Source: Sandaracinaceae bacterium (GTDB lineage: Bacteria; Myxococcota_A; Polyangia; Polyangiales; Sandaracinaceae). Taken from it: DNA of 12,502 nt. The position numbers and the translations under genes are program-made. Under the pieces are notes generated by a model. The model saw only the letters and a list, made by a program, of their open reading frames with translations, had not been told where the DNA came from and did no database searches. Positions within the stretch are counted from its first letter, which is position 1. Every line of letters starts with the position of its first letter. Shown in pieces: positions 1-7,050 of the stretch. The DNA lies in assembly GCA_025056955.1 (NCBI GenBank), contig JANWYL010000073.1:1-12502 (forward strand). Reading direction: 5' to 3'.

Positions 1-321
1 GATGATGGCAAGGATCAAAAGATGAGCACTGTAAGATGTTTCTTCCGAGTTAGGAAGGGAAAGGATGCTTACGTTTTAGCTTTTTTGGTTTAGGTGATGG
101 GTGAAACTCCTCAGTTGGAAGTTGCATTGAACTGCTTTGATTGTGGTGTGATGACAAGGCGATTGGAATCACTTCTGCAGGTGGGTTTGGCGTGGAACCT
201 TGTGGCAGAGCGGTTGAATCATTTGGGTGAGGTGCTGCACTCATGGGCACCGAATGTGGCCTCTGGCATTTGTGGTGAAGGAAAAGCAGCATGTCGCACC
301 ATGACGCTTTCAGCCGAGGTG

Positions 322-351
322 TTGTGACACTTGTTGCTTGGTGGCTATCCT
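322..351 (+). promoter_or_regulatory. Candidate sigma70-type promoter for the gene at 373
   Basis: TTGTGA at 322-327 and TATCCT at 346-351 each match four of six consensus bases and are separated by 18 bases. Transcription would begin near 358, just ahead of the AGGAG at 361. The leader would be very short, and matches this weak arise often by chance, so this is only a candidate. Confidence 0.22.
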
Positions 352-360
352 TTTTTCATG

Positions 361-365
361 AGGAG
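361..365 (+). promoter_or_regulatory. Ribosome binding site that sets the start at ATG 373
   Basis: AGGAG lies seven bases before the ATG at 373. The reading frame is open from a TTG at 331 and has another ATG at 358, but neither has a Shine-Dalgarno sequence in front of it. The protein from 373 also begins directly with a hydrophobic export-type N-terminus. This is the only clear Shine-Dalgarno site I found ahead of a gene in the window. Confidence 0.7.
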
Positions 366-372
366 AGTGTTT

Positions 373-1959
373 ATGAGTGCGCCAATCAAAGCCTTTTCCT
401 TTTTGCTCACGTGCGCTTGGTTATTCTCCATGCCATTTGGTTGCGGCAGCGAGGGAAGGAGTAGTAGATGCCACGCCACAAGCGATTGCCCTGCCAGCAT
501 GTGGTGCATTGATGGGCGTTGTGTGGCTCGTGCAGGGTGCCGCTCGCATGAGGATTGTGGAGAAGGGAAATTATGCACTGATGGGGTCTGTCAAAGCCAA
601 AGGCCTGATGCATGGACCTTCTCGGATGCTCATGTTGAAGATGCACTTTTTGCAAGAGATGCAGCACTTCCTGATGGGAGCAATGCTTCGGATGTGAATA
701 CTGGTGTTGACTCTCCGATGCGGGATACTGCTTGTGAATGTGGAGAGGGTGAGCTTTGCGTTGGTGGAATGCGTTGCGAACCAGCATGTGCTCACCCGGA
801 GGCGATGCCATGTGGGGAAGGTAGGGTATGTGACATCGCATCTGGCCGCTGTGTGCCCCCTGCTCTACCTGATACCTTGACGGGCAGTGGTGAGCGTTGT
901 GGTGACGATGGCCCTCTTTGCCTTCCAGGAACGGAATGTGCGCTTGAAACGCAACGTTGCATTCCAGCTCCCCCCTGTCGGTCAATGAGGTGCACGGCCG
1001 ATGGGATGCGTTGTTGGGGAGATGGGTGCGTCACACGCCGACCTTCTGGTGCATGCACTCCTCCTTCCCTCGAGCGCTTGAATCAACCTGACTTTCTCCT
1101 GGGTGGTGATGGAGGAATTTTTGATCTTGAGTTTGATGATGCATGCCACGCCTACGCAGTCACCATGATCAGTGGGCCTGATTACTTGCGTCAACTTAGT
1201 CCTGATGGGCATCTCAACGTGTGGACTGGTGTTACCAATCTCAATATGGGTGAAGTTGCCATTCTCCGACGTCCGGGTAATGAGTATGGTGGCACTGAGG
1301 TTGGAGAAGTTGCGCTGACTTACATTTGCTGTCTTACTTGCGGATGCGTTGCTGCAGACCCACAGGGTGTGGCCCGCTTGAACCGGAGTTCAGGGATGTT
1401 GCCAATGGTAATCACCGCGACGCCAACGACTGGAAGCGGTCCCTTTGGAAACAGTGTTGTTGATACAGGTCCCTACGGACTGACGTGGGGTCGAGACCGG
1501 CGGCTCTATGTGGGCAATGTGCAGACGAATGGAGATTTGGTTGTGGCTGATCTCGTCGCAGGTGGCACCCGCGAGATCCATCGTTTTTCTCGACGCATCC
1601 ACGCAACAGCTGTTTACAACAACGAGTCCCTGCTTGTTGCTTTGGAAGGAGGTGAGATTTGGCGTGTTTCAACTGAGGGAAGCGCAAGGCTTCTATTGAT
1701 TGCAATTGGCGAAGACGTGACTGGTATGGTCAGGGACCCCTTCACTGGGCGCATCTACGTGGCGTTGCGGAATGGCCGAGTGCTTGAACTTGACCGCTCG
1801 GGAGGGATGCGGCGTGAGCTGAGACCAGCTGGTCGGCCTCCTGTTCGACTTACCTATGCTCCGGATGGGGCGATTTACACCCTGATTCCGGCATGGCCAT
1901 GGCGAGCTGAAGCGCGCATCGAGCGCATCCCGCTTCCAAGCACCTATGGAGGGGACTAA
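373..1959 (+). CDS. Predicted exported Cys-rich protein with beta-propeller-like C-terminus (possible lipoprotein)
   Basis: The product is 528 residues and I recognise no named family. Residues 6-20 are hydrophobic and are followed by PFGC. Cys24 could be a lipidation site, but Pro and Phe at -3 and -2 make a poor lipobox, so a plain signal peptide or membrane anchor is also possible. Residues 33-73 contain two CxxxxDC...C...C repeats of the kind common in myxobacterial surface proteins. Residues 79-118 are an Asp/Ala-rich linker, and more Cys-rich segments follow to about 228. From about 240 to the end there are repeated short beta-strand motifs with phrases such as DRRLYVGN, TGRIYVALRNG and PDGAIYTL, which resemble SMP-30/NHL-type beta propellers. 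That part also holds a CCLTCGC cluster (Cys 319, 320, 323, 325). The likely role is a cell-surface binding protein; ligand and any enzyme activity are unknown. It converges on the ABC cassette with 19 bases between stops and no terminator hairpin. Confidence 0.85.
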   Translation: MSAPIKAFSFLLTCAWLFSMPFGCGSEGRSSRCHATSDCPASMWCIDGRCVARAGCRSHEDCGEGKLCTDGVCQSQRPDAWTFSDAHVEDALFARDAALPDGSNASDVNTGVDSPMRDTACECGEGELCVGGMRCEPACAHPEAMPCGEGRVCDIASGRCVPPALPDTLTGSGERCGDDGPLCLPGTECALETQRCIPAPPCRSMRCTADGMRCWGDGCVTRRPSGACTPPSLERLNQPDFLLGGDGGIFDLEFDDACHAYAVTMISGPDYLRQLSPDGHLNVWTGVTNLNMGEVAILRRPGNEYGGTEVGEVALTYICCLTCGCVAADPQGVARLNRSSGMLPMVITATPTTGSGPFGNSVVDTGPYGLTWGRDRRLYVGNVQTNGDLVVADLVAGGTREIHRFSRRIHATAVYNNESLLVALEGGEIWRVSTEGSARLLLIAIGEDVTGMVRDPFTGRIYVALRNGRVLELDRSGGMRRELRPAGRPPVRLTYAPDGAIYTLIPAWPWRAEARIERIPLPSTYGGD

Positions 1960-1978
1960 AGGGTGAGAAGGGTGATTT

Positions 1979-3973
1979 CTACTCCAAAAGTGCGGCTTGC
2001 CATGGCTCAGAGTAGGGGAAGGCAGCTGGGTGAATGAAGAGTGAGAGCATGAAATCAAAGCGCTTCCCTGCGATGTGATTGCGGGGAATTCTAAAAAAGA
2101 CCAGGTGCATGTCTCCTTGCTGAATGATCTCTCCTCTAATGCTTCGCACTTCGTTGCTTTTGGCGTTTTCGTGACTTCTGAACGCAAGGGCATAGGACTC
2201 GGGTGGAAAGGAGGAGGGACGGTCGGGATGGGTTTCGACAATCACAAAGTGTGGGGTGATGTCCTTGATCTTTGATTCCAATCTTGGAACAGAATCGAGG
2301 AGCGCGCGTTCTTTATTGGCGAACTCGGAAAGCAGCTTTTCGTGCGCTTGTTGCCACCTTTCGCTATCACAATGCATGCGTTGCAGAACGTGCCTGACAA
2401 GCAAGACCCCATGGGCATTCTGTGGAAAATCACTTTGGGTGAACACCCTCCACATTGAGCCAATACCCTTTTTTTCGCAAGCGATGGCAATCGCCTCCGT
2501 CATTGTTTCACCCAACGGATAGGTAAGGCGCTCATCGTAGCGTTTTTCAAACTCCTTGACGTTGAGGATATCTTCGATCCGGATTTGGTGACGTTGCCAA
2601 GCCAAGGTGGCAACCGCGCGCGAAGCCCTCCGCAAGGCCTCTTCTTCAGCCCACTCAGATTCGCTCATCCATTTTTCGGAGTTCCCCTCTTCGTAGAGCA
2701 TCGAGATGCTTTCAAAAGCGAGCCATTCTGCACCACCTTCAATAAAGGGGCGGAAGTCAGGCCATTCATCGAAACGGCCCTGGGAGAGCTGTTGTTGAAA
2801 GACATGGGCACTTTCATGAGCAAAAACATGAAGCAAACGCCAGCTTGAGAATTCGTTAATTCCCATGCGGATGCGGATGCCGCCCGTAATTCCCTCGTGG
2901 AAGTGAGTGTGTTCAGCCAAATCGACAAGAATGGTTGGAATTTCCTCGATTCCAAGGATTTTTGATTGAATTTCGACGATGCGATCAGCCCTTTTGGCAA
3001 GCTGGAAAGCCGCTCTTTCAAAACTTCCTGGATAAGTGAAACGGAGGTGCTTGGTTTGTAAGGTGCCTACACCAAATTGCTTGGGCTGGCTTCTTGTGTT
3101 TGGATCATTCATGGGTAAGCTGCCCTTGAAAAACCCGAGAAGCAACCACGCCAGCATTCCATTGCAACTGCAGAAGAAAACAAAAGAGGTTGCAAGCACA
3201 GCAACAATTTTTCGTTTTGGGCCTGAAGGAGGCTTTTCAGAGTGCAAAAGCCACCTTTCATATGCACTTCTGCCAAAGAGCAAAGCGATGAGTGTATGCC
3301 CTGCGATCAATTTCCAGGGGATAAGAGGGATTCGGCCTGCATATTCCAATCGCAAAATCGTGGCTGGATTCAGCCATGCGAGGCTTGGATTGAGTTCTTC
3401 AAAGAGCGGAATGATTGAAGCAGCCAAAACATAGGGAAGAAGCCCAAAAAGGCGAAAGCGTGAGGCCCAAATGCCGTGGAAGAAAAAAATGGTTCCAACC
3501 ACCGATTGCAAGAAAATGATTCGAAATACCACATCAAGCCGAAAATTTTTGCCCTCAATGCTATCTGGATTGAGCGCTTGCAGTAAGTAGTTTGTGAACT
3601 GGCCAACGCATACAAGAGACACAATTACAAAAGCTCCTGCAAATGCCTTGATCAAAAAGATTTCGGAGCGACGAATCGGAAGCGACACTAACCAGTCGAT
3701 GGTCTTTTCGTCGTATTCTCTAAGAAATGTTGAGTATGCAACAAAGAAAGCAATAATTGCTAAGGAAATCGTAAGCATGCCGTTTGATTCAAGCGCAGCG
3801 ACCTCTTGATAGGTGTTTTCATCGATGCGTTCAACAAAGGGGCGGTAAAAAAGATCACCGCTCAATATGAAAAAACCAAGCAACCAAGAAGGTAAAAAGG
3901 ATCGCCATTCTTTTAGGAATAGATGCTTCCATTTTCTTAAAATTAACCTTACTCTATAAAGTCCCGCACTCAT
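1979..3973 (-). CDS. ABC-2 permease fused to a zinc metallopeptidase (MA-like) ectodomain
   Basis: The product is 664 residues. The N-terminal part (1-282) is an ABC-2 type permease with hydrophobic segments near 26-43, 65-82, 108-130, 150-169, 175-192, 219-234 and 256-281. Between the second and third is the cytoplasmic coupling motif REYDEKTIDWLVSLPIRRSE. Seven helices with the N-terminus inside would place residues 283-664 in the periplasm. That domain holds HESAH at 386-390 and FIEGGAEWLAFE at 410-421. This is the HExxH plus downstream Glu (E412) layout of gluzincin proteases, closest in look to Peptidase_MA_2 (WLxEGxAEY). The 21 residues between H390 and E412 differ from the 18 typical of M1 and thermolysin. 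The gene starts 15 bases after the stop of the related permease gene, so the two are almost surely cotranscribed. The ATG at 3973 has no Shine-Dalgarno sequence and is preceded by TTTTTGCG. The transported substrate and protease target are unknown. Confidence 0.88.
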   Translation of the reverse strand: MSAGLYRVRLILRKWKHLFLKEWRSFLPSWLLGFFILSGDLFYRPFVERIDENTYQEVAALESNGMLTISLAIIAFFVAYSTFLREYDEKTIDWLVSLPIRRSEIFLIKAFAGAFVIVSLVCVGQFTNYLLQALNPDSIEGKNFRLDVVFRIIFLQSVVGTIFFFHGIWASRFRLFGLLPYVLAASIIPLFEELNPSLAWLNPATILRLEYAGRIPLIPWKLIAGHTLIALLFGRSAYERWLLHSEKPPSGPKRKIVAVLATSFVFFCSCNGMLAWLLLGFFKGSLPMNDPNTRSQPKQFGVGTLQTKHLRFTYPGSFERAAFQLAKRADRIVEIQSKILGIEEIPTILVDLAEHTHFHEGITGGIRIRMGINEFSSWRLLHVFAHESAHVFQQQLSQGRFDEWPDFRPFIEGGAEWLAFESISMLYEEGNSEKWMSESEWAEEEALRRASRAVATLAWQRHQIRIEDILNVKEFEKRYDERLTYPLGETMTEAIAIACEKKGIGSMWRVFTQSDFPQNAHGVLLVRHVLQRMHCDSERWQQAHEKLLSEFANKERALLDSVPRLESKIKDITPHFVIVETHPDRPSSFPPESYALAFRSHENAKSNEVRSIRGEIIQQGDMHLVFFRIPRNHIAGKRFDFMLSLFIHPAAFPYSEPWQAALLE

Positions 3974-3988
3974 CGCAAAAAGGTTTTT

Positions 3989-5956
3989 CTATTTTATGTC
4001 AATCCTTTTTGAAAAAATCCGAATTGGGAATCCGATTTTCGGATGTTCAATATCGACTGCCAAAAACACACGGTCGCCGGCAAAAGACTGCAAGGGCAAA
4101 GGGATTGTCATGGGGGAATGTTCAAGGACCTCCTGTTTTCGTTGGAGCAAAGCAGGGTCAATGTGCATGTCGTAGGGGCCGATCCTTAAGCTGCGCACAG
4201 TGATCAGCGCGCCAAGCCCTCTGGCCCAATCGACTGTGATCGCGAGGGTATGGTGTTGGGCGGGGCCGGGCGTTGCTTCAAAACGCGCAAGGGGCCATGG
4301 CTGAAGAAATGAAACAAATCGAGCGATTTCCTGCTCTCCTCTTTCTCTCAAAAGGTGCTCGCGCAAGAGACCGAGAAGTTCGTCGATGGAGATGCCCACT
4401 TGCTTTTCAATCTGCTTGGGTGGTGGAAAGAGCCAATTCACGAAGGAAATGCGTGAGTCATTCGGTGCCCATGGTGCAAGCCATCGCTTTGCAAGCAAAA
4501 TTGGTACTTCGCTTCCTTTTTTTTCGGCAAGCACTTGAATGGCGGTGCCTGCCAGGGCTTCTGCCGTGTGCTCTCCGTATTGTTCAAGCACTGTGTTCCA
4601 GGCCAGAAATTCTTTGGCGCCAACCGCACGGCCTTGAATGATGGGAAGCTGGGCAGCAAGGCGCCTCTGGAGGGGCAAGCGGCAAGGCCCCTCTGAGGGG
4701 TTTGCAAATTTGCTTGGACCACAAGAGGCCCACCAGATGGGAAAGCCCCAAAAAAACCAAGCTTGGGGCTCAAAAGCTGCCCGGCGGTTGCTGCGATCCT
4801 CAAAGAGGGCTCGAATCAGAGCCGCCTCGAGGCCTTGGGGATCGGCTTCCTGGGCCTTGCCCGCAAAATGGCTGAGATTGGCGCGGACAAGGGCTCCATC
4901 GCCTCGGCGAAGGTGGGCGATCTCAAAAGTGCGGTTGTCCAAAGAACTTCTGTGGCTGATGCGCAAAGAGGGAAGCGCTGACCACCCCATGGCTTCCTGC
5001 AATTCAAGAAGAGATGCCTCGAGTTCGTTGAGAAGGGATTTGGCTGCATCCTCAAGCTCCTGGGAGCCGTAGGTGATTCCCAAAGGAACGCGTCGGGAAA
5101 ACACCACGTGGGGGCCGCTCAAGTGATAGGGATCGGGTTCGGGCTCAGGGGCGAGGCCCGTTCCTGCCATAAGCAAGGCGATGATCGCAATGCCCGTCAT
5201 CGCTCGCTCCCGTGCACTCAAGGGTTGGGCAAGCCTTTCTTGAAGGCTTCCATCACGAAACGATTCAAGCCATGCTGCAATCCCAAAGCAGGCGAAAGCC
5301 AATCCAACTGAAACCCCAAGCTCTCTCCAAGGAACCCGCGGATCGAACACGAATCCTTTGCCAACCAAGGCAAAGGGGCCCCAACGCAAAAGTTCAAATT
5401 CAGTTGTGGCTGAAAGGATCAAAAGCGCAAAGGAAAAAACAACGTAAAGCACAATCCTCAGTTTGCCGAGATGACCCATCATGAATACAAAAGACCAAAC
5501 GGATGCGCAAAACCCCAAAGTGCGAATCAAAATGGCAACAATCAGGCTTTCTTCAATGGCTTCAAAAAGGGCGGCAAACAAGAAGCTGAGCAAAGCAGAA
5601 CCAAGAGCCAGGGAAATGAGAAGGAAAAAGCCTGTGATGTATTTGGTCAGTCCAATTTCAAAACGACCAAGTGGGAGGGTTTCCAAGAATCGAAAGGTGC
5701 GGCCATAGTTTTCGGAAACGACCAGGCGATTGCCAACTGCAAATGCTGTGATGACCCAGCTCATGCGCATAAAAAGAGCATGGGTTTCGAGCAAAGAGAT
5801 GCGGCTCGGTGCAGACCAAGATGTGATGGCAAACAAAAACCAAGTAAAAACGAGAAAAACAAAAAGGCCTAAAAAAGCCGAGCGGTGCTGAATGAGGTCT
5901 TTGCGAAATAATGCAGAAGCTTTTTTAAAGTAGTTAGCAGTTGATTTCTGGTCCAT
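3989..5956 (-). CDS. ABC-2 permease with inactive peptidase-like ectodomain (paralogue of the 1979-3973 product)
   Basis: The product is 655 residues from the ATG at 5956. A TTG at 5989 would add 11 residues; neither start has a clear ribosome binding site, so I prefer the ATG. Residues 1-270 form an ABC-2 permease with hydrophobic segments near 27-45, 62-78, 102-131, 140-160, 167-184, 213-230 and 252-268. NYGRTFRFLETLPLGRFE at 83-100 matches the coupling motif of the neighbouring permease. The remaining 385 residues align in order and length with the neighbour's peptidase domain, but the catalytic residues are gone. The HESAH region reads IRALFEDR, and EGGAEWLA reads WGFPIWWA (403-410), so zinc ligands and catalytic Glu are absent. 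The domain is probably structural or substrate-binding. The protein likely pairs with its paralogue as a heterodimer on the shared ATPase. It lies 95 bases after the ATPase gene and 15 before the next permease gene. Confidence 0.85.
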   Translation of the reverse strand: MDQKSTANYFKKASALFRKDLIQHRSAFLGLFVFLVFTWFLFAITSWSAPSRISLLETHALFMRMSWVITAFAVGNRLVVSENYGRTFRFLETLPLGRFEIGLTKYITGFFLLISLALGSALLSFLFAALFEAIEESLIVAILIRTLGFCASVWSFVFMMGHLGKLRIVLYVVFSFALLILSATTEFELLRWGPFALVGKGFVFDPRVPWRELGVSVGLAFACFGIAAWLESFRDGSLQERLAQPLSARERAMTGIAIIALLMAGTGLAPEPEPDPYHLSGPHVVFSRRVPLGITYGSQELEDAAKSLLNELEASLLELQEAMGWSALPSLRISHRSSLDNRTFEIAHLRRGDGALVRANLSHFAGKAQEADPQGLEAALIRALFEDRSNRRAAFEPQAWFFWGFPIWWASCGPSKFANPSEGPCRLPLQRRLAAQLPIIQGRAVGAKEFLAWNTVLEQYGEHTAEALAGTAIQVLAEKKGSEVPILLAKRWLAPWAPNDSRISFVNWLFPPPKQIEKQVGISIDELLGLLREHLLRERGEQEIARFVSFLQPWPLARFEATPGPAQHHTLAITVDWARGLGALITVRSLRIGPYDMHIDPALLQRKQEVLEHSPMTIPLPLQSFAGDRVFLAVDIEHPKIGFPIRIFSKRIDIK

Positions 5957-6051
5957 TTTTGTTGAGATTTTGGCCCCAAAAAACCGCAAACGGAAATAAC
6001 CAATATGGTTGGAATAAGGTGGTGGATTGACAGGATCTTGCTGATTTGTTC

Positions 6052-6993
6052 TTACTCTGGGGACGAGGAAGCTGAGGAATAACGCACAAGTGCGACAAAG
6101 GACTCTTCAAGTGAAAGGTTTTGAATGGTTGCTTCTCCTTGAAATGTTGAGGTGAATGCAGGATCGGCAAGGAGGGCATCAAATGCATTGGGCGAGGGGC
6201 TTTGGAGGAGAAGCCGAAGCAGACCAGGGTGATGTTGGGTGTGAAGAAGATGAATTGCATGGCGTTCAAGCAAGTTGATCATTTCTTGTGAAGGCTCTTG
6301 CAAAGGTGAAAAAGAAGGAATAGAGAGGTAACGATACCTTTTCACCAGGGTATCAACTGTGCCTTCAAAACGAGATTGACCTTGATCGATGATTCCAACC
6401 CGATGGGCGATGGATTCGACTTCGTCGACGAGATGGGTGGAAAAGAAAGTGGTGCGGTTGCTGCTTGATTCCCTCAAGATTTCAAGGAACTCCCTTCGGG
6501 CAACGGGGTCGAGCCCTGCTGTGGGCTCGTCAAGGATGAGGAGTGGAGGGTTGTGGGCCAGGGCCAGCGCAAGGGCAAGTTTTGCTTTGGTGCCAGCTGA
6601 CAGGGTGTCAACCCGCTGGTTGGTTGGTATTTCCAAGCGCTTGACAAGGCGTTGCCACTCGTTGTGGTCCCAGGTTGGGTAAAAAGCACTTACGAATCGT
6701 GCAAGCTCTTCCCCTTTCATCCACCCGTAGAAGTGCTGCTCCTGAGCCACATACCCGACTCGTTCTCTGATTGCAATTGGATTGGCATGAATTGGAGCAC
6801 CGAAGACAAGCACCTCCCCAGAGGTTGGCTCAGTGATGCCCATCAATATGCGAATCGTTGTGGTTTTTCCAGCGCCATTTCTTCCCAAAAAAACGTATAT
6901 TTCACCTCGGTTGACGGTGATGCTGATCCCACGAAGGGCCATCACCTTTCCGTATGATTTGACAAGGTTGCGCACTTGGATGACATGATCCAT
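6052..6993 (-). CDS. ABC transporter ATP-binding protein (CcmA/YtrB-like)
   Basis: The product is 313 residues and is the cytoplasmic ATPase that powers the two downstream permeases. All nucleotide-binding motifs are present: A-loop Tyr14, Walker A GRNGAGKTT at 37-45, Q-loop Gln84, signature LSAGT at 131-135, Walker B LLILDEP at 151-157, D-loop at 160-162 and H-loop His187. The signature is altered from LSGGQ, as is common in ATPases of ABC-2 exporters. FYPTWD at 104-109 and the run after the signature resemble YtrB-type proteins. Residues after about 215 form a C-terminal extension typical of this group, with no recognisable domain. There is one ATPase for two permeases, which suggests an ATPase homodimer with a permease heterodimer. 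The ATG at 6993 is the first start in the frame; it lacks a Shine-Dalgarno sequence and is preceded by TTTTTGCG, as in the last permease gene. No GntR-type regulator is next to it. Confidence 0.93.
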   Translation of the reverse strand: MDHVIQVRNLVKSYGKVMALRGISITVNRGEIYVFLGRNGAGKTTTIRILMGITEPTSGEVLVFGAPIHANPIAIRERVGYVAQEQHFYGWMKGEELARFVSAFYPTWDHNEWQRLVKRLEIPTNQRVDTLSAGTKAKLALALALAHNPPLLILDEPTAGLDPVARREFLEILRESSSNRTTFFSTHLVDEVESIAHRVGIIDQGQSRFEGTVDTLVKRYRYLSIPSFSPLQEPSQEMINLLERHAIHLLHTQHHPGLLRLLLQSPSPNAFDALLADPAFTSTFQGEATIQNLSLEESFVALVRYSSASSSPE

Positions 6994-7018
6994 CGCAAAA
7001 ATTTTGAAATTTCTCAGG

Positions 7019-7048
7019 GGTATATCAAGAACATAAGCGTTGACTCAA
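7019..7048 (-). promoter_or_regulatory. Candidate promoter for the ABC ATPase-permease operon
   Basis: On the minus strand TTGAGT (7048-7043) and TATACC (7024-7019) are separated by 18 bases, each matching four of six sigma70 consensus bases. Transcription would start near 7011, about 18 bases before the ATG at 6993. The site lies in the 57-base gap after the glycosyltransferase gene, so the ABC cassette could be expressed on its own or by read-through. The match is modest. Confidence 0.3.
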
Positions 7049-7050
7049 GG

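Larger units (their letters stand above)
1..372. other. Left flank with no supported gene
   Basis: I see no convincing gene here. On the plus strand one frame is open from base 1 to a TAG at 91-93; it could be the last 30 codons of a gene entering from the left, but its residues match nothing I recognise. A 77-codon frame begins with GTG directly after that stop (94-327), has no ribosome binding site, and its composition is not protein-like. An 80-codon minus-strand frame (292-50) is rich in Pro, His and Ser and also reads as chance. The last 50 bases probably hold the promoter and ribosome binding site of the gene at 373. There is no tRNA, terminator hairpin or repeat that I can see. Confidence 0.5.

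Noticed and set aside
94..327. Possible small plus-strand gene of 77 codons
   Set aside because: It starts with GTG directly after a stop, lacks a ribosome binding site and shows no domain, signal peptide or convincing composition.
407..985. Long open frame (192 codons) on the minus strand opposite the Cys-rich gene
   Set aside because: It is antisense to a gene with clear domain structure and a ribosome binding site, and its His/Pro/Ser-rich sequence looks like a complement of the Cys-rich coding frame.
1960..1978. Possible terminator between the convergent genes ending at 1959 and 1979
   Set aside because: The 19-base gap and its flanks contain no inverted repeat or T-run.
4744..4770. Perfect 8-base inverted repeat (AGCCCCAA / TTGGGGCT) with an 11-base loop
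   Set aside because: It lies in the middle of the second permease gene and is not followed by a T-run on either strand, so it is not a terminator; probably chance.
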